Positions 1 to 6,573 of a stretch of DNA of 6,754 nt are shown piece by piece. A program made the position numbers and the translations under genes. The DNA lies in assembly GCA_001829395.1 (NCBI GenBank), contig MIBD01000024.1, positions 6,482 through 13,235 on the forward strand. The letters are read 5' to 3'. The first letter of the stretch is position 1, and every line of letters begins with the position of its first letter. This DNA is from Spirochaetes bacterium GWF1_49_6 (GTDB lineage: Bacteria; Spirochaetota; Brevinematia; Brevinematales; GWF1-51-8). The notes beneath the pieces are model-generated. The model was given only the letters and a program-made list of their open reading frames with translations, did not search any database and was not told the DNA's origin.

Positions 1-2136
1 GTAGAAATTATTCCATCTGCTGTTATAGACAGCAATACCCCCGCCGCCGTTCGCTAAATTTTTTACCGCCCCAATATAGAACGAATTCCCGTCGCATGAA
101 GACATATAGAGACCGCCGCCGTCCGCCTGCGAACCTGTCGCGGAATTGTTCGTTAACAGGATGTTCGTAAACTGAGAGTAATGCACATTCTGGAGGTACA
201 TTCCCCCGCCCTTATTATTGGGAGCCGCCGACGCCATCCCGTTCTTGATAATAAAGTAATTCATGTTGATTCCCATGCTGTTTTTAATTTCCACCACATG
301 ATTCAACACGTTCCCTCCGTCGAGACGCGTCATATTGGTATGGATTAGCGCGCCAAAGTTCCAATCCCACCCGCCGGAGATGGTGACATTAGTAAGCCCG
401 TCGATAATAACGCCGCTGCCGGAAGAGTTTAAGCCGCTACCCCTGATATAAAGCCCGCCGAATACGGCGATATCCTTAATTCCGAGTTGTTTCGCTTTAT
501 CCACGGCTTTCTGCAACGACTTATAAGGGCTATACGCGAAACCGTAACCGGTCGTATCGCTGCCGTTAGTATTAACAAACAGATGCGGGTAATGATAGAC
601 GAAATTGGTTTTCGTTATCGAGTTCCCTGCCATATCCTTAGCTACCATGACATTTGTAAATATTCCTCCGAAATCGGAAGATGTGGATGTGTTCCATGCA
701 TCGGCGTAATTGATATAATAATTCCGGACATCGTTCGATTGAATGACCGCGGCAAATCCCGGCCCTCTGGAATAGACGGCAACATACATCATCGGGCTGA
801 GATCGTCGCGCACCCCCGCGCCGAATTGAAAATTGGTTGTATTGACGACATAGTTGTTATTCGCCGGATCGAAATACTGGATAACAGGGGGCTGATTATC
901 GAGGGTGAAGTGATAATCTATCTTATTCGTCTTGTTCGCCGACGAAATCGCGCGAATCGTAATATAATTATGACTGTTCATTGTCAGGCCGCTGGTAGTT
1001 TCATTCGTCCATTGGACATTGGTCGAACCCGGAGTATACTGGTTAACATCCGCATACGCGCCGCCGTTTTTACTGATCTGTACCTTGGCTATAGTGTACC
1101 CCGCATCGACTTCGGCAAACCCGTCGAATGTGGGGGTGGCGTAATTCGTCGCGTCAAAATGGTGATAAATTACGACAGTCGGAATAGAACCGTCGGCGGT
1201 AAAATTGTTCGTAAAGACTATGGTTTTATTCCCGGCATAATCCTTCGTCAGCATAAACAACCGGTGAGGCCCGTTGGTAAGCCCGCTGTACCAGCATCCC
1301 GTACCCGGCCCGTAATTGGTATGTGCAGAGCTATAAGGCTGTCCATTATCTACCCAGAACGATATCCATTCTATCCCGCTGAGATTATCGGACGCATAGG
1401 CACTCACTTCGAAACTGCGCGGAGTAGTCATTCCGTTCTGCGGGTACTGAATATTAAGTGTTGGGATTTGTTGATCGCAGACGATCTGGAAGAAATAACT
1501 TCCCGTCAGTCCCTTATCAGAGGTAGCCGTCATATTAAAATTGTTTGTTTTATTCGGAAGCAAGCCCACATTAGCGGACCATGCCGCGGTTCCGCTGACG
1601 GGAAACGACGTATGATCTCCGCGGATCAGGTCGATTTGCACCACCGATCCGTTGCTCACCCATGTAGTCCCGGAGACGGTCATATTCGTAACATTTGTAT
1701 AGGTGAAACCGCTGGACGGAATACTCAGGTAGATCTGCGGGTTATTAACATCCACATGAACAGTAACCATAACCTGCGATTCCAGGTCGAGAGAATCTTT
1801 CGCGGAGATATAGATAGTTTTATACCCGCTGTACCAGAAGCGCAGATCGGTATTGACAAACATATTCGTCGAGGATGTATTATTATAGAATACCTGATCG
1901 GGTATCTCGTTGCAGAAAACCCGGACGCTTTGCATTCCCGAAGAATCGTGAACGAAAAGATTTACCTTCACCACCCCGTCGATATTCGTGTATTGATAGG
2001 GGGAATTTATTTGGATCACCGGCGGATTATAATATTCTTTCAGGAGCGGATTATCGAAATCCCTGACGGCACAATGAGATAAAAGGAGAATAAAGAAACA
2101 AGCCGCCGCGAAAATAACCGATTTAATTATCTTCAT
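1..2136 (-). CDS. Large secreted protein or lipoprotein with five Ig-like modules and a parallel beta-helix (3' end outside window)
   Basis: My own translation of the minus strand is open for all 712 codons from ATG 2136 to base 1, with no stop, so the C-terminus is missing. The N-terminus (MKIIK, then a hydrophobic stretch to LLLSHC) is a signal peptide. Cys22 is a possible lipidation site, although His at -1 is atypical. Residues 38 to about 515 look like five modules of 92-103 residues. Each starts with a proline-led strand (P38, P133, P225, P319, P416), as in IPTLNIQYP and PPVIQYFDP, and is rich in Asn, Thr and Ser. From residue 519 (LFVNTNGSD..., then SPYKSLQKAVDKA) the sequence matches the start of DUF1565/pectate-lyase-like right-handed beta-helices. 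A GGW motif (588-590) and GGG turns at about 643, 673 and 697 follow. I infer a cell-envelope or surface protein that binds or degrades polymers; no catalytic residues are identifiable. An alternative in-frame ATG lies at 2145. ATG 2136 is preferred because AGGA sits 8 nt upstream. Confidence 0.85.
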   Translation of the reverse strand, partial: MKIIKSVIFAAACFFILLLSHCAVRDFDNPLLKEYYNPPVIQINSPYQYTNIDGVVKVNLFVHDSSGMQSVRVFCNEIPDQVFYNNTSSTNMFVNTDLRFWYSGYKTIYISAKDSLDLESQVMVTVHVDVNNPQIYLSIPSSGFTYTNVTNMTVSGTTWVSNGSVVQIDLIRGDHTSFPVSGTAAWSANVGLLPNKTNNFNMTATSDKGLTGSYFFQIVCDQQIPTLNIQYPQNGMTTPRSFEVSAYASDNLSGIEWISFWVDNGQPYSSAHTNYGPGTGCWYSGLTNGPHRLFMLTKDYAGNKTIVFTNNFTADGSIPTVVIYHHFDATNYATPTFDGFAEVDAGYTIAKVQISKNGGAYADVNQYTPGSTNVQWTNETTSGLTMNSHNYITIRAISSANKTNKIDYHFTLDNQPPVIQYFDPANNNYVVNTTNFQFGAGVRDDLSPMMYVAVYSRGPGFAAVIQSNDVRNYYINYADAWNTSTSSDFGGIFTNVMVAKDMAGNSITKTNFVYHYPHLFVNTNGSDTTGYGFAYSPYKSLQKAVDKAKQLGIKDIAVFGGLYIRGSGLNSSGSGVIIDGLTNVTISGGWDWNFGALIHTNMTRLDGGNVLNHVVEIKNSMGINMNYFIIKNGMASAAPNNKGGGMYLQNVHYSQFTNILLTNNSATGSQADGGGLYMSSCDGNSFYIGAVKNLANGGGGIAVYNSRWNNFY

Positions 2137-2144
2137 ACTTTCCA

Positions 2145-2148
2145 TCCT
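2145..2148 (-). promoter_or_regulatory. Ribosome-binding site of the beta-helix protein gene
   Basis: AGGA ends 8 nt before ATG 2136. The alternative ATG at 2145 has only a G-rich run (2151-2155) and an AGG directly against it, so this site favours the start at 2136, which also gives a normal signal-peptide N-terminus. Confidence 0.45.
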
Positions 2149-2202
2149 AACCCCCATGATTTAAATAATATTAATCACAAAACACACCGCCTACCCTCTG
2201 TG

Positions 2203-2231
2203 AATATAACATCGATAGATAAAAAAAACAA
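2203..2231 (-). promoter_or_regulatory. Candidate sigma-70-type promoter for the beta-helix protein gene
   Basis: Reading the minus strand, TTGTTT (2226-2231) and TATATT (2203-2208) are separated by exactly 17 nt. The -10 box matches the consensus at 5 of 6 positions and the -35 box at 3 of 6. Transcription would start near 2196-2197, giving a leader of about 60 nt. The surrounding gap (2137-2248) is strongly AT-rich, so a chance match is possible. The site lies just after the stop codon of the GHKL gene, which would let the envelope gene be expressed separately from the operon in front of it. Confidence 0.4.
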
Positions 2232-2248
2232 AATATTTTTTATTTGAT

Positions 2249-2650
2249 TTACAATCTGACGGAAACCGCGTTATAGGTTTTAGTTGCCCGGTAATGGATA
2301 GATGAAGAGAGATTATAACAGATTTTCAGACCCAGTCCCCGGTAACGGTTCAGCCTCGGATCGAAATAGGGCTGCATCCGCGTGACATTCGAAATAAACC
2401 ATTCGAAATTGGTAGAATAAAATAAAAACAGAAGCGACGGCCTCTTCCCTTTGAATATTTTAAATCGAATACTTTTATCCTGCAGGGTCGCATGCTGGAT
2501 AATATTCTCAAAAATCTCGTTGGTAATCAGGAGTATCTTATTCCTTTCACATACAGGAATATCCGTCTGGGAACATATAAAAGATTCCAGACAGCAAATA
2601 TCCTCTATCCGGCTCCGAATCGTCAGTAAATTCACGTCCTGATTTACCAC
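2249..2650 (-). CDS. RsbW/SpoIIAB-like GHKL-fold protein, probable anti-sigma factor with an incomplete ATP site
   Basis: The product is 133 aa, close to the usual length of anti-sigma serine kinases. It has the GHKL N-box in canonical spacing within ITNEIFENIIQHA: Glu45, Asn49 and His53, the Mg-ATP-binding side. The later loop RGLGL (104-108) matches the second glycine box, followed by a last strand (YNAVSVRL). Where family members have an Asp-x-Gly motif that holds the adenine, this protein reads FYSTNFEWF (77-85) with no Asp-x-Gly, so ATP binding and kinase activity are doubtful. The start is GTG 2650, overlapping the STAS gene by 7 nt, with GGAGG 4 nt upstream. No in-frame ATG lies nearby. 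Known relatives phosphorylate a STAS partner and bind a sigma factor; here the partner would be the STAS protein encoded immediately upstream. Four of its five cysteines cluster at positions 19, 20, 26 and 34. Cytoplasmic, with no membrane segment. Confidence 0.75.
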   Translation of the reverse strand: MVNQDVNLLTIRSRIEDICCLESFICSQTDIPVCERNKILLITNEIFENIIQHATLQDKSIRFKIFKGKRPSLLFLFYSTNFEWFISNVTRMQPYFDPRLNRYRGLGLKICYNLSSSIHYRATKTYNAVSVRL

Positions 2651-2973
2651 TGAGCCTCCGATTCGGATTGCACGCTGTTAAAATGATCCGAGAATCCGGT
2701 TGATTCGATCGCGAGCTGAACTACCTCGGATGGCTTTAATATATAGAGTTTATACCCCTTTTCCTCGCCGGTCTCGATAGCCGACATCAGCACTCCCAAC
2801 CCGGCGGACGAGAGATTCGAAACGTTCGTCATCTCGACCACCACGTTTGTCTTCTCAATCAGCTCGTACAGCTTATTCTGGAAGTCCGAATAGGTATAAG
2901 AGTTCAAACTCCCCTCGATCGTCAGCAGTGTATACCTATCCTTTTTCGTCTCCGTCACTTTCAACTGATCCAT
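2644..2973 (-). CDS. STAS-domain anti-sigma factor antagonist (RsbV/SpoIIAA-like)
   Basis: This 109-aa protein is a single STAS domain of normal length. It starts with a strand pair (YTLLTIEGSLNSYT), continues with a helix (DFQNKLYELIEK) and the strand NVVVEMTNV, then the signature LSSAGLGVLMSA. By alignment with B. subtilis SpoIIAA (DSSGLGV, phosphorylated at Ser58), the phosphoacceptor here is Ser56, the second Ser of SSAG. The Asp that usually precedes it is Ser55. In known systems the unphosphorylated form binds the GHKL anti-sigma factor and frees its target, while phosphorylation blocks binding and a PP2C phosphatase restores it. The gene sits between two phosphatase genes and a GHKL gene, exactly this partner set. 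ATG 2973 is preceded by AGGAGGG at 5 nt, the strongest ribosome-binding site in the operon, which would fit a need for more STAS protein than phosphatase. Cytoplasmic. Confidence 0.92.
   Translation of the reverse strand: MDQLKVTETKKDRYTLLTIEGSLNSYTYSDFQNKLYELIEKTNVVVEMTNVSNLSSAGLGVLMSAIETGEEKGYKLYILKPSEVVQLAIESTGFSDHFNSVQSESEAQW
2655..2659 (-). promoter_or_regulatory. Ribosome-binding site supporting the GTG start of the GHKL gene
   Basis: GGAGG lies inside the last codons of the STAS gene, 4 nt before GTG 2650. The next in-frame GTG is 15 nt further on and too far from this site. The site and the 7-nt overlap suggest translational coupling of the two partner proteins. Confidence 0.6.
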
Positions 2974-2978
2974 ATCAT

Positions 2979-2985
2979 CCCTCCT
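2979..2985 (-). promoter_or_regulatory. Strong Shine-Dalgarno of the STAS gene
   Basis: AGGAGGG lies 5 nt before ATG 2973 and overlaps the TAG stop of the upstream phosphatase gene (2984-2986). It is the best consensus match among the operon's genes and suggests high, coupled translation of the STAS protein. Confidence 0.7.
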
Positions 2986-5128
2986 AATTCTGAACTTTTT
3001 TAGCGTTAAATTTCATTCCTAATATCGTAATATCGTCATTCAACGACCCGGATATGAACTTCATAAATTTTTCGTATAGGGCTTCGATCACCTCACCGGT
3101 AGTTTTCTCCTTAGTTTCCATGATATGCTGGAGTATCCTGTTCTTCCCGAATATTTCTCCCCCGACAGAATGCGATTCGATAATACCATCGGTAACCGTT
3201 ATGAACAAATCGCCGTGATTGAATTGTATCTTCTTGATGGCGATATATTTAGATATATCTTTCACAAATCCGAGCACCTTTCCGTCACCCTGTATTTCTA
3301 TGACGCTGTTATAACTCTTCGAATAAAGATACATCAAGGGAACCCCGCAGTTAATATAGTAGAGCTGATTCGTCGCAGAATCGTAGATCATAAATACTCC
3401 CGCGAAAAACGTCCCCCTCGGGAGATGGGACTTGATAAACACGTTCGCCTTAATAACGAGGCTTTTAAAATCCTGGGTTTCTTTCAGGAACGTGCGGATG
3501 ACGGATTTGATAATAATCATCGACATACTCGCGTTCATCCCCTTTCCGGCGATATCCCCCACAATAACCATCGTACGTGTGGGAGAGAAACTGATCACGT
3601 CGACAAAATCCCCGCCTAGCCCCGATGTGAAACGGTTCAGGAAATGAAAGTCCATATTCTCCGAGCCGATCTCGTCCATATTCTTCAGCAGGCTCTTGAT
3701 AATCTGCTCGCTGAACTTCAGTTCCTTATCGACCGTAACCGCTACCGACATCTTTTCCACATTGCGGAGAAAGTACATCACGACAAAGAACTTCGGCAGG
3801 AGTTTTTCCATAGTACGGAAATCGTTAATATCGTAGGGCTTCATACTTTCCTTCGGCCCGAGCGCGATCAGCCCGATCATATTCGTTCCCTCGCGGAATA
3901 GGACGACTATCTCCGCATCCAACTGTAGGAACAGGTCGAGAATTTCCACCCTGTACTCAGTGTATAACGGATTGGAATAGACCTCGGTTTTCAGAATCAC
4001 GCTTTTTTCCTTATTAACAAGGAACTTAACCATCGGGTCGTCTTTCTCGAAACGGATGTTCCTGGGTATGAGCGAAAATATATTGACCAGCTCGCCGATG
4101 GTATTTTCCAGCAGTAAACTGAACGCCGTATTCCCGACATAGTCCCGGAACGCCTTCGAGAACGAGGCGATTACCTGATCGCGGCCTCCGCTGTAGTCGA
4201 TATCGTCGAGAACCTTCTCGAGTTCGGTGAGATATTCCGTCTTTCGCCTGAACAGGCGGGATAGCCGGTTCTGGAAAATGTCTCTTAATACCATTAGTAA
4301 TATGAATACCGCGATATATACCCCCATCAACGGGATCACATCGATTTTCAGGAATTCATGCACCGCGCCGAACGAGAGCCCGGCCGCGACTCCTGTCACC
4401 GAGGAAAACAACAGAAACACGACAGTCTTATGTAACGCGGTACGGATATCGAACATCCGGTAGGTGACTACCGCATAGAGGAAGCTTCCCTCTATCACGA
4501 ATCCCATCAAGCCGGATAACGGGTAGAGATTAAAAACATGAAAGTACGAAGGGATGATTATCGTAATAATAATCGCGGTGATCATGGCGAAGGAAGTCCC
4601 GATTGTTATTACTATGCTTTGCAATTTATAGATTTCGTTCTCGAACTTGCTCCGTCTGACAAGGAGTATGATAAGTCCCGCAAGCGTTATGAGAAGCCCG
4701 GCAGCTGAAATAACTTTATAGAACGAGCCCTCGACCCTGAAAAACAGATTGTTTCGCAGTTCGACGCCTATCACATAAAGATCCGTCCCCATGATTAACG
4801 CGGCCAATCCCAGCCAGAACAGCAGGAGAATCAGCGAGACTATAGGGAGTTTCTTTTCATACGGAAACGTCAGAGTGAGTCTCAATACAGTAAGGTACAT
4901 CCCGAACGAAAATATCGCTGTAGCGCGAACCGTCCACTTCGATAGTTCCAGCCACCCGGCGTTCCCGAAATCGAACCCCATACCGATAAGCGCCCCGGTT
5001 ACCGCCGCGATAAACGAAAAAAGCGCAATAATCCGGGCGTTGACCGAGGTGGGGTTTTTTATCAGGAAAAACACGCCCCCGCTGATTAAAAGCACGAAAG
5101 AAATATAATTAATAATAGTTAGATTCAT
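2984..5128 (-). CDS. Multi-pass membrane sensor SpoIIE/PP2C-type serine phosphatase
   Basis: The 714-aa product begins with about nine hydrophobic segments (near 7-24, 32-52, 68-88, 95-118, 138-157, 170-192, 203-222, 236-256, 263-281). The sequence YAVVTYRMFDI after the seventh resembles the end of the 7TM region found at the N-terminus of some sensor histidine kinases. A charged juxtamembrane stretch (RLFRRKTEY) leads to a GAF-like segment (about 312-450) and a short helical linker. The PP2C/SpoIIE domain follows (about 495-708): GGDFVD (Asp507, Asp510), GDIAGKG (Asp525), VTDGI (Asp647) and NDDI (Asp698, Asp699). These acidic residues are the metal ligands of the family, so the enzyme looks active. 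The expected substrate is the phosphorylated STAS protein encoded 10 nt downstream. The signal sensed by the membrane part is unknown. ATG 5128 has AAGGG at 6 nt, embedded in the end of the previous gene, 2 nt away. Confidence 0.92.
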   Translation of the reverse strand: MNLTIINYISFVLLISGGVFFLIKNPTSVNARIIALFSFIAAVTGALIGMGFDFGNAGWLELSKWTVRATAIFSFGMYLTVLRLTLTFPYEKKLPIVSLILLLFWLGLAALIMGTDLYVIGVELRNNLFFRVEGSFYKVISAAGLLITLAGLIILLVRRSKFENEIYKLQSIVITIGTSFAMITAIIITIIIPSYFHVFNLYPLSGLMGFVIEGSFLYAVVTYRMFDIRTALHKTVVFLLFSSVTGVAAGLSFGAVHEFLKIDVIPLMGVYIAVFILLMVLRDIFQNRLSRLFRRKTEYLTELEKVLDDIDYSGGRDQVIASFSKAFRDYVGNTAFSLLLENTIGELVNIFSLIPRNIRFEKDDPMVKFLVNKEKSVILKTEVYSNPLYTEYRVEILDLFLQLDAEIVVLFREGTNMIGLIALGPKESMKPYDINDFRTMEKLLPKFFVVMYFLRNVEKMSVAVTVDKELKFSEQIIKSLLKNMDEIGSENMDFHFLNRFTSGLGGDFVDVISFSPTRTMVIVGDIAGKGMNASMSMIIIKSVIRTFLKETQDFKSLVIKANVFIKSHLPRGTFFAGVFMIYDSATNQLYYINCGVPLMYLYSKSYNSVIEIQGDGKVLGFVKDISKYIAIKKIQFNHGDLFITVTDGIIESHSVGGEIFGKNRILQHIMETKEKTTGEVIEALYEKFMKFISGSLNDDITILGMKFNAKKVQN

Positions 5129-5130
5129 AA

Positions 5131-6498
5131 TTATCCCTTCATTTTTATGATTAATAACGCCAAATCGTCCCTGAGTTCGCCCGATGCAGCGTACTCTTTC
5201 GAGTACCGCACGATCTCATCCGTAAACTCCTGCACCGGCATCTGGTATATCTCCAAAACTCTTTCCTTAAAGTCGGGGTTATTATAGATCATATCGTCCT
5301 TATCGTTCTCTATCTCCCAAAGCCCGTCAGTAGAAATAATAAACACGTCGCCCGGGGCGATATCAATTTGCTTGGAATTGACTTTCACGAGGTCGATTAT
5401 CCCGAGGAGAGAGCAGTTGGATTCCAGCAGATGAATCTCGTCGTTATGCAGCATCCACGGCTCGGGTATCCCCGCGTCGATATAGGTCAGGGTTTTCTCC
5501 GCCGTATCGAAAATCCCCGCGAACATCGCGGTAAACTTCCCCTCGAAATTCATCGTCTTGATCGCGGAATCGACATACCGAAAAATAGTCTCGAGCGAAT
5601 CTTTCCGCTCCATGATACGGATGGTATTCACGATAATCCCCATGACGAGCGCGGCGGAAAGTCCTTTCCCGGACACGTCGCCCAGTACGACAAGCGTCTT
5701 TTCGGGCGATAGCGGAATAATATCATAGTAGTCCCCGCTAACGTTCACCAGCGCCTCGTACTTCAACCCGATATCCAGCCCAGCGATCTCTGGGATACTC
5801 CCCAGCAGGAACGATTTCTGGGTTTCGGCGACCAGACTCCATTCGCGCGATATCGCCGACAAGGCGAACATCTTTTCCATCGTATCCACCCGGTTGAGGT
5901 AGGTCTGGAATTCGTGGAACGCCTCGCTGAAAAGATGGGTATCGTACACCGGAAGGTATTTCGAGAACAGGAAGAGGTGATAATCGGAGAATACGAATAA
6001 GACGCCCTCGTTGGACGATTTCGCATCGGCTTTATTGAATTGGGTATCGAGATAAAGTATCCCGTCCTTTTCTTCACGGAAACGTTCGGTAAGAGTAAAG
6101 ATGAATTTCATATCGGACGTTATTTTCCCCGGGCTTCCGTAGATGACGGAACGGTTTTTCTTATTCAGCCAAAGCACCGAAAAATCGGCGCGTGTTTCGA
6201 GAAACTCCTTCAGCGCGTCGATAAAATCCGCGATGGAAAACGACACCCGGATTTTATCATAAAACCCGTAGATTCGCTGGTTATACCCTGACAGATAATG
6301 CTTTTTAAAAATGAATCCGTCGATTTTCTTATGGAAGAAGGAATAGATAAACGACAGGAGCAGAAAGATTCCACCGGCGGCAAGTATATTTTGGAGAAAG
6401 CTGATGGATGTCAGGAAATATACCATCGGGATAGAGAAAAAAACGGCAAAAACAAACATTAATACCGATGTCGCGGAAAAACGTAAAAAACGATACAT
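5131..6498 (-). CDS. Membrane-anchored SpoIIE/PP2C-type serine phosphatase (two-helix anchor)
   Basis: With the start at ATG 6498 the protein is 455 aa. Two membrane helices (about 9-31 and 34-55) are followed by a charged stretch (HKKIDGFIFKKHY), a poorly conserved GAF-like region (about 80-205) and a linker helix. A canonical PP2C/SpoIIE domain follows (about 225-453): SGDYYD (Asp256, Asp259), GDVSGKG (Asp274), STDGLW (Asp391) and RDDLALL (Asp444, Asp445). The metal ligands are all present, so an active phosphatase acting on a phospho-STAS protein is expected, as for RsbU or SpoIIE. The frame stays open to an upstream ATG at 6546. ATG 6498 is chosen because AAAGGGG sits 7 nt before it, the 6546 ATG has no ribosome-binding site, and a good promoter -10 box would lie inside the longer version. 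The gene begins the four-gene switch operon; its stop lies 2 nt from the next start. Confidence 0.9.
   Translation of the reverse strand: MYRFLRFSATSVLMFVFAVFFSIPMVYFLTSISFLQNILAAGGIFLLLSFIYSFFHKKIDGFIFKKHYLSGYNQRIYGFYDKIRVSFSIADFIDALKEFLETRADFSVLWLNKKNRSVIYGSPGKITSDMKFIFTLTERFREEKDGILYLDTQFNKADAKSSNEGVLFVFSDYHLFLFSKYLPVYDTHLFSEAFHEFQTYLNRVDTMEKMFALSAISREWSLVAETQKSFLLGSIPEIAGLDIGLKYEALVNVSGDYYDIIPLSPEKTLVVLGDVSGKGLSAALVMGIIVNTIRIMERKDSLETIFRYVDSAIKTMNFEGKFTAMFAGIFDTAEKTLTYIDAGIPEPWMLHNDEIHLLESNCSLLGIIDLVKVNSKQIDIAPGDVFIISTDGLWEIENDKDDMIYNNPDFKERVLEIYQMPVQEFTDEIVRYSKEYAASGELRDDLALLIIKMKG
5135..5139 (-). promoter_or_regulatory. Ribosome-binding site of the 714-aa phosphatase, inside the previous gene
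   Basis: AAGGG falls in the final Lys and Gly codons of the upstream phosphatase gene and lies 6 nt before ATG 5128. With only 2 nt between stop and start, ribosomes finishing the first phosphatase could reinitiate on the second. Confidence 0.55.
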
Positions 6499-6505
6499 AC
6501 CCGAA

Positions 6506-6512
6506 CCCCTTT
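6506..6512 (-). promoter_or_regulatory. Ribosome-binding site fixing the start of the first phosphatase at 6498
   Basis: AAAGGGG lies 7 nt before ATG 6498. Upstream of the alternative in-frame ATG at 6546 there is only AT-rich sequence without a Shine-Dalgarno match. The longer start would add 16 mostly polar residues in front of the first membrane helix. Confidence 0.6.
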
Positions 6513-6534
6513 CAGTTACAACCTGCCTGGATTT

Positions 6535-6563
6535 ATCATAAATCATTTATTATAAAAACTCAA
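6535..6563 (-). promoter_or_regulatory. Candidate sigma-70-type promoter of the partner-switch operon
   Basis: On the minus strand TTGAGT (6558-6563) and TATGAT (6535-6540) are 17 nt apart. The boxes match the consensus at 4 of 6 and 5 of 6 positions. Transcription would begin near 6528, about 30 nt before ATG 6498 and its ribosome-binding site. The -35 box lies about 10 nt after the stop of the upstream gene. I see no terminator hairpin in between, so read-through from upstream is also possible. Confidence 0.45.
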
Positions 6564-6573
6564 TGATATTTTT

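Noticed and set aside
487..2082. A 531-codon open frame on the plus strand
   Set aside because: It lies in exact codon register opposite the beta-helix protein gene, and stays open because that gene avoids TTA, CTA and TCA codons there. Its product is rich in Ile, Arg and His with no recognisable domain, while the minus-strand product has a signal peptide and clear modules.
2161..2220. Short palindromes in the intergenic gap (ATCGAT and AT-rich TTAA-type symmetry) as operators
   Set aside because: They are 6 to 10 bp, lie in very AT-rich sequence and are not repeated at the other candidate promoter, so chance is the simpler explanation.
2216..2248. Possible rho-independent terminator after the GHKL gene
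   Set aside because: A T-rich tract (T8 on the minus strand, 2221-2228) follows the stop codon, but the only stem in front of it is a few A-T pairs around 2232-2246. That is too weak to call a terminator, and the T tract overlaps the candidate -35 box.
3125..3619. A 164-codon plus-strand frame opposite the second phosphatase
   Set aside because: It is antisense to the catalytic PP2C region with all motifs intact on the other strand, and shows no domain of its own.
5763..6077. A 104-codon frame on the minus strand inside the first phosphatase gene
   Set aside because: It overlaps the conserved phosphatase frame completely, has low-complexity Arg/Ser/Thr-rich content, and has no plausible ribosome-binding site or family match.
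6499..6573. TATAAT inside the gap before the first phosphatase as a -10 box
   Set aside because: It has no suitable -35 sequence at 16-18 nt upstream. The overlapping TTGAGT-17-TATGAT pair is the better arrangement.
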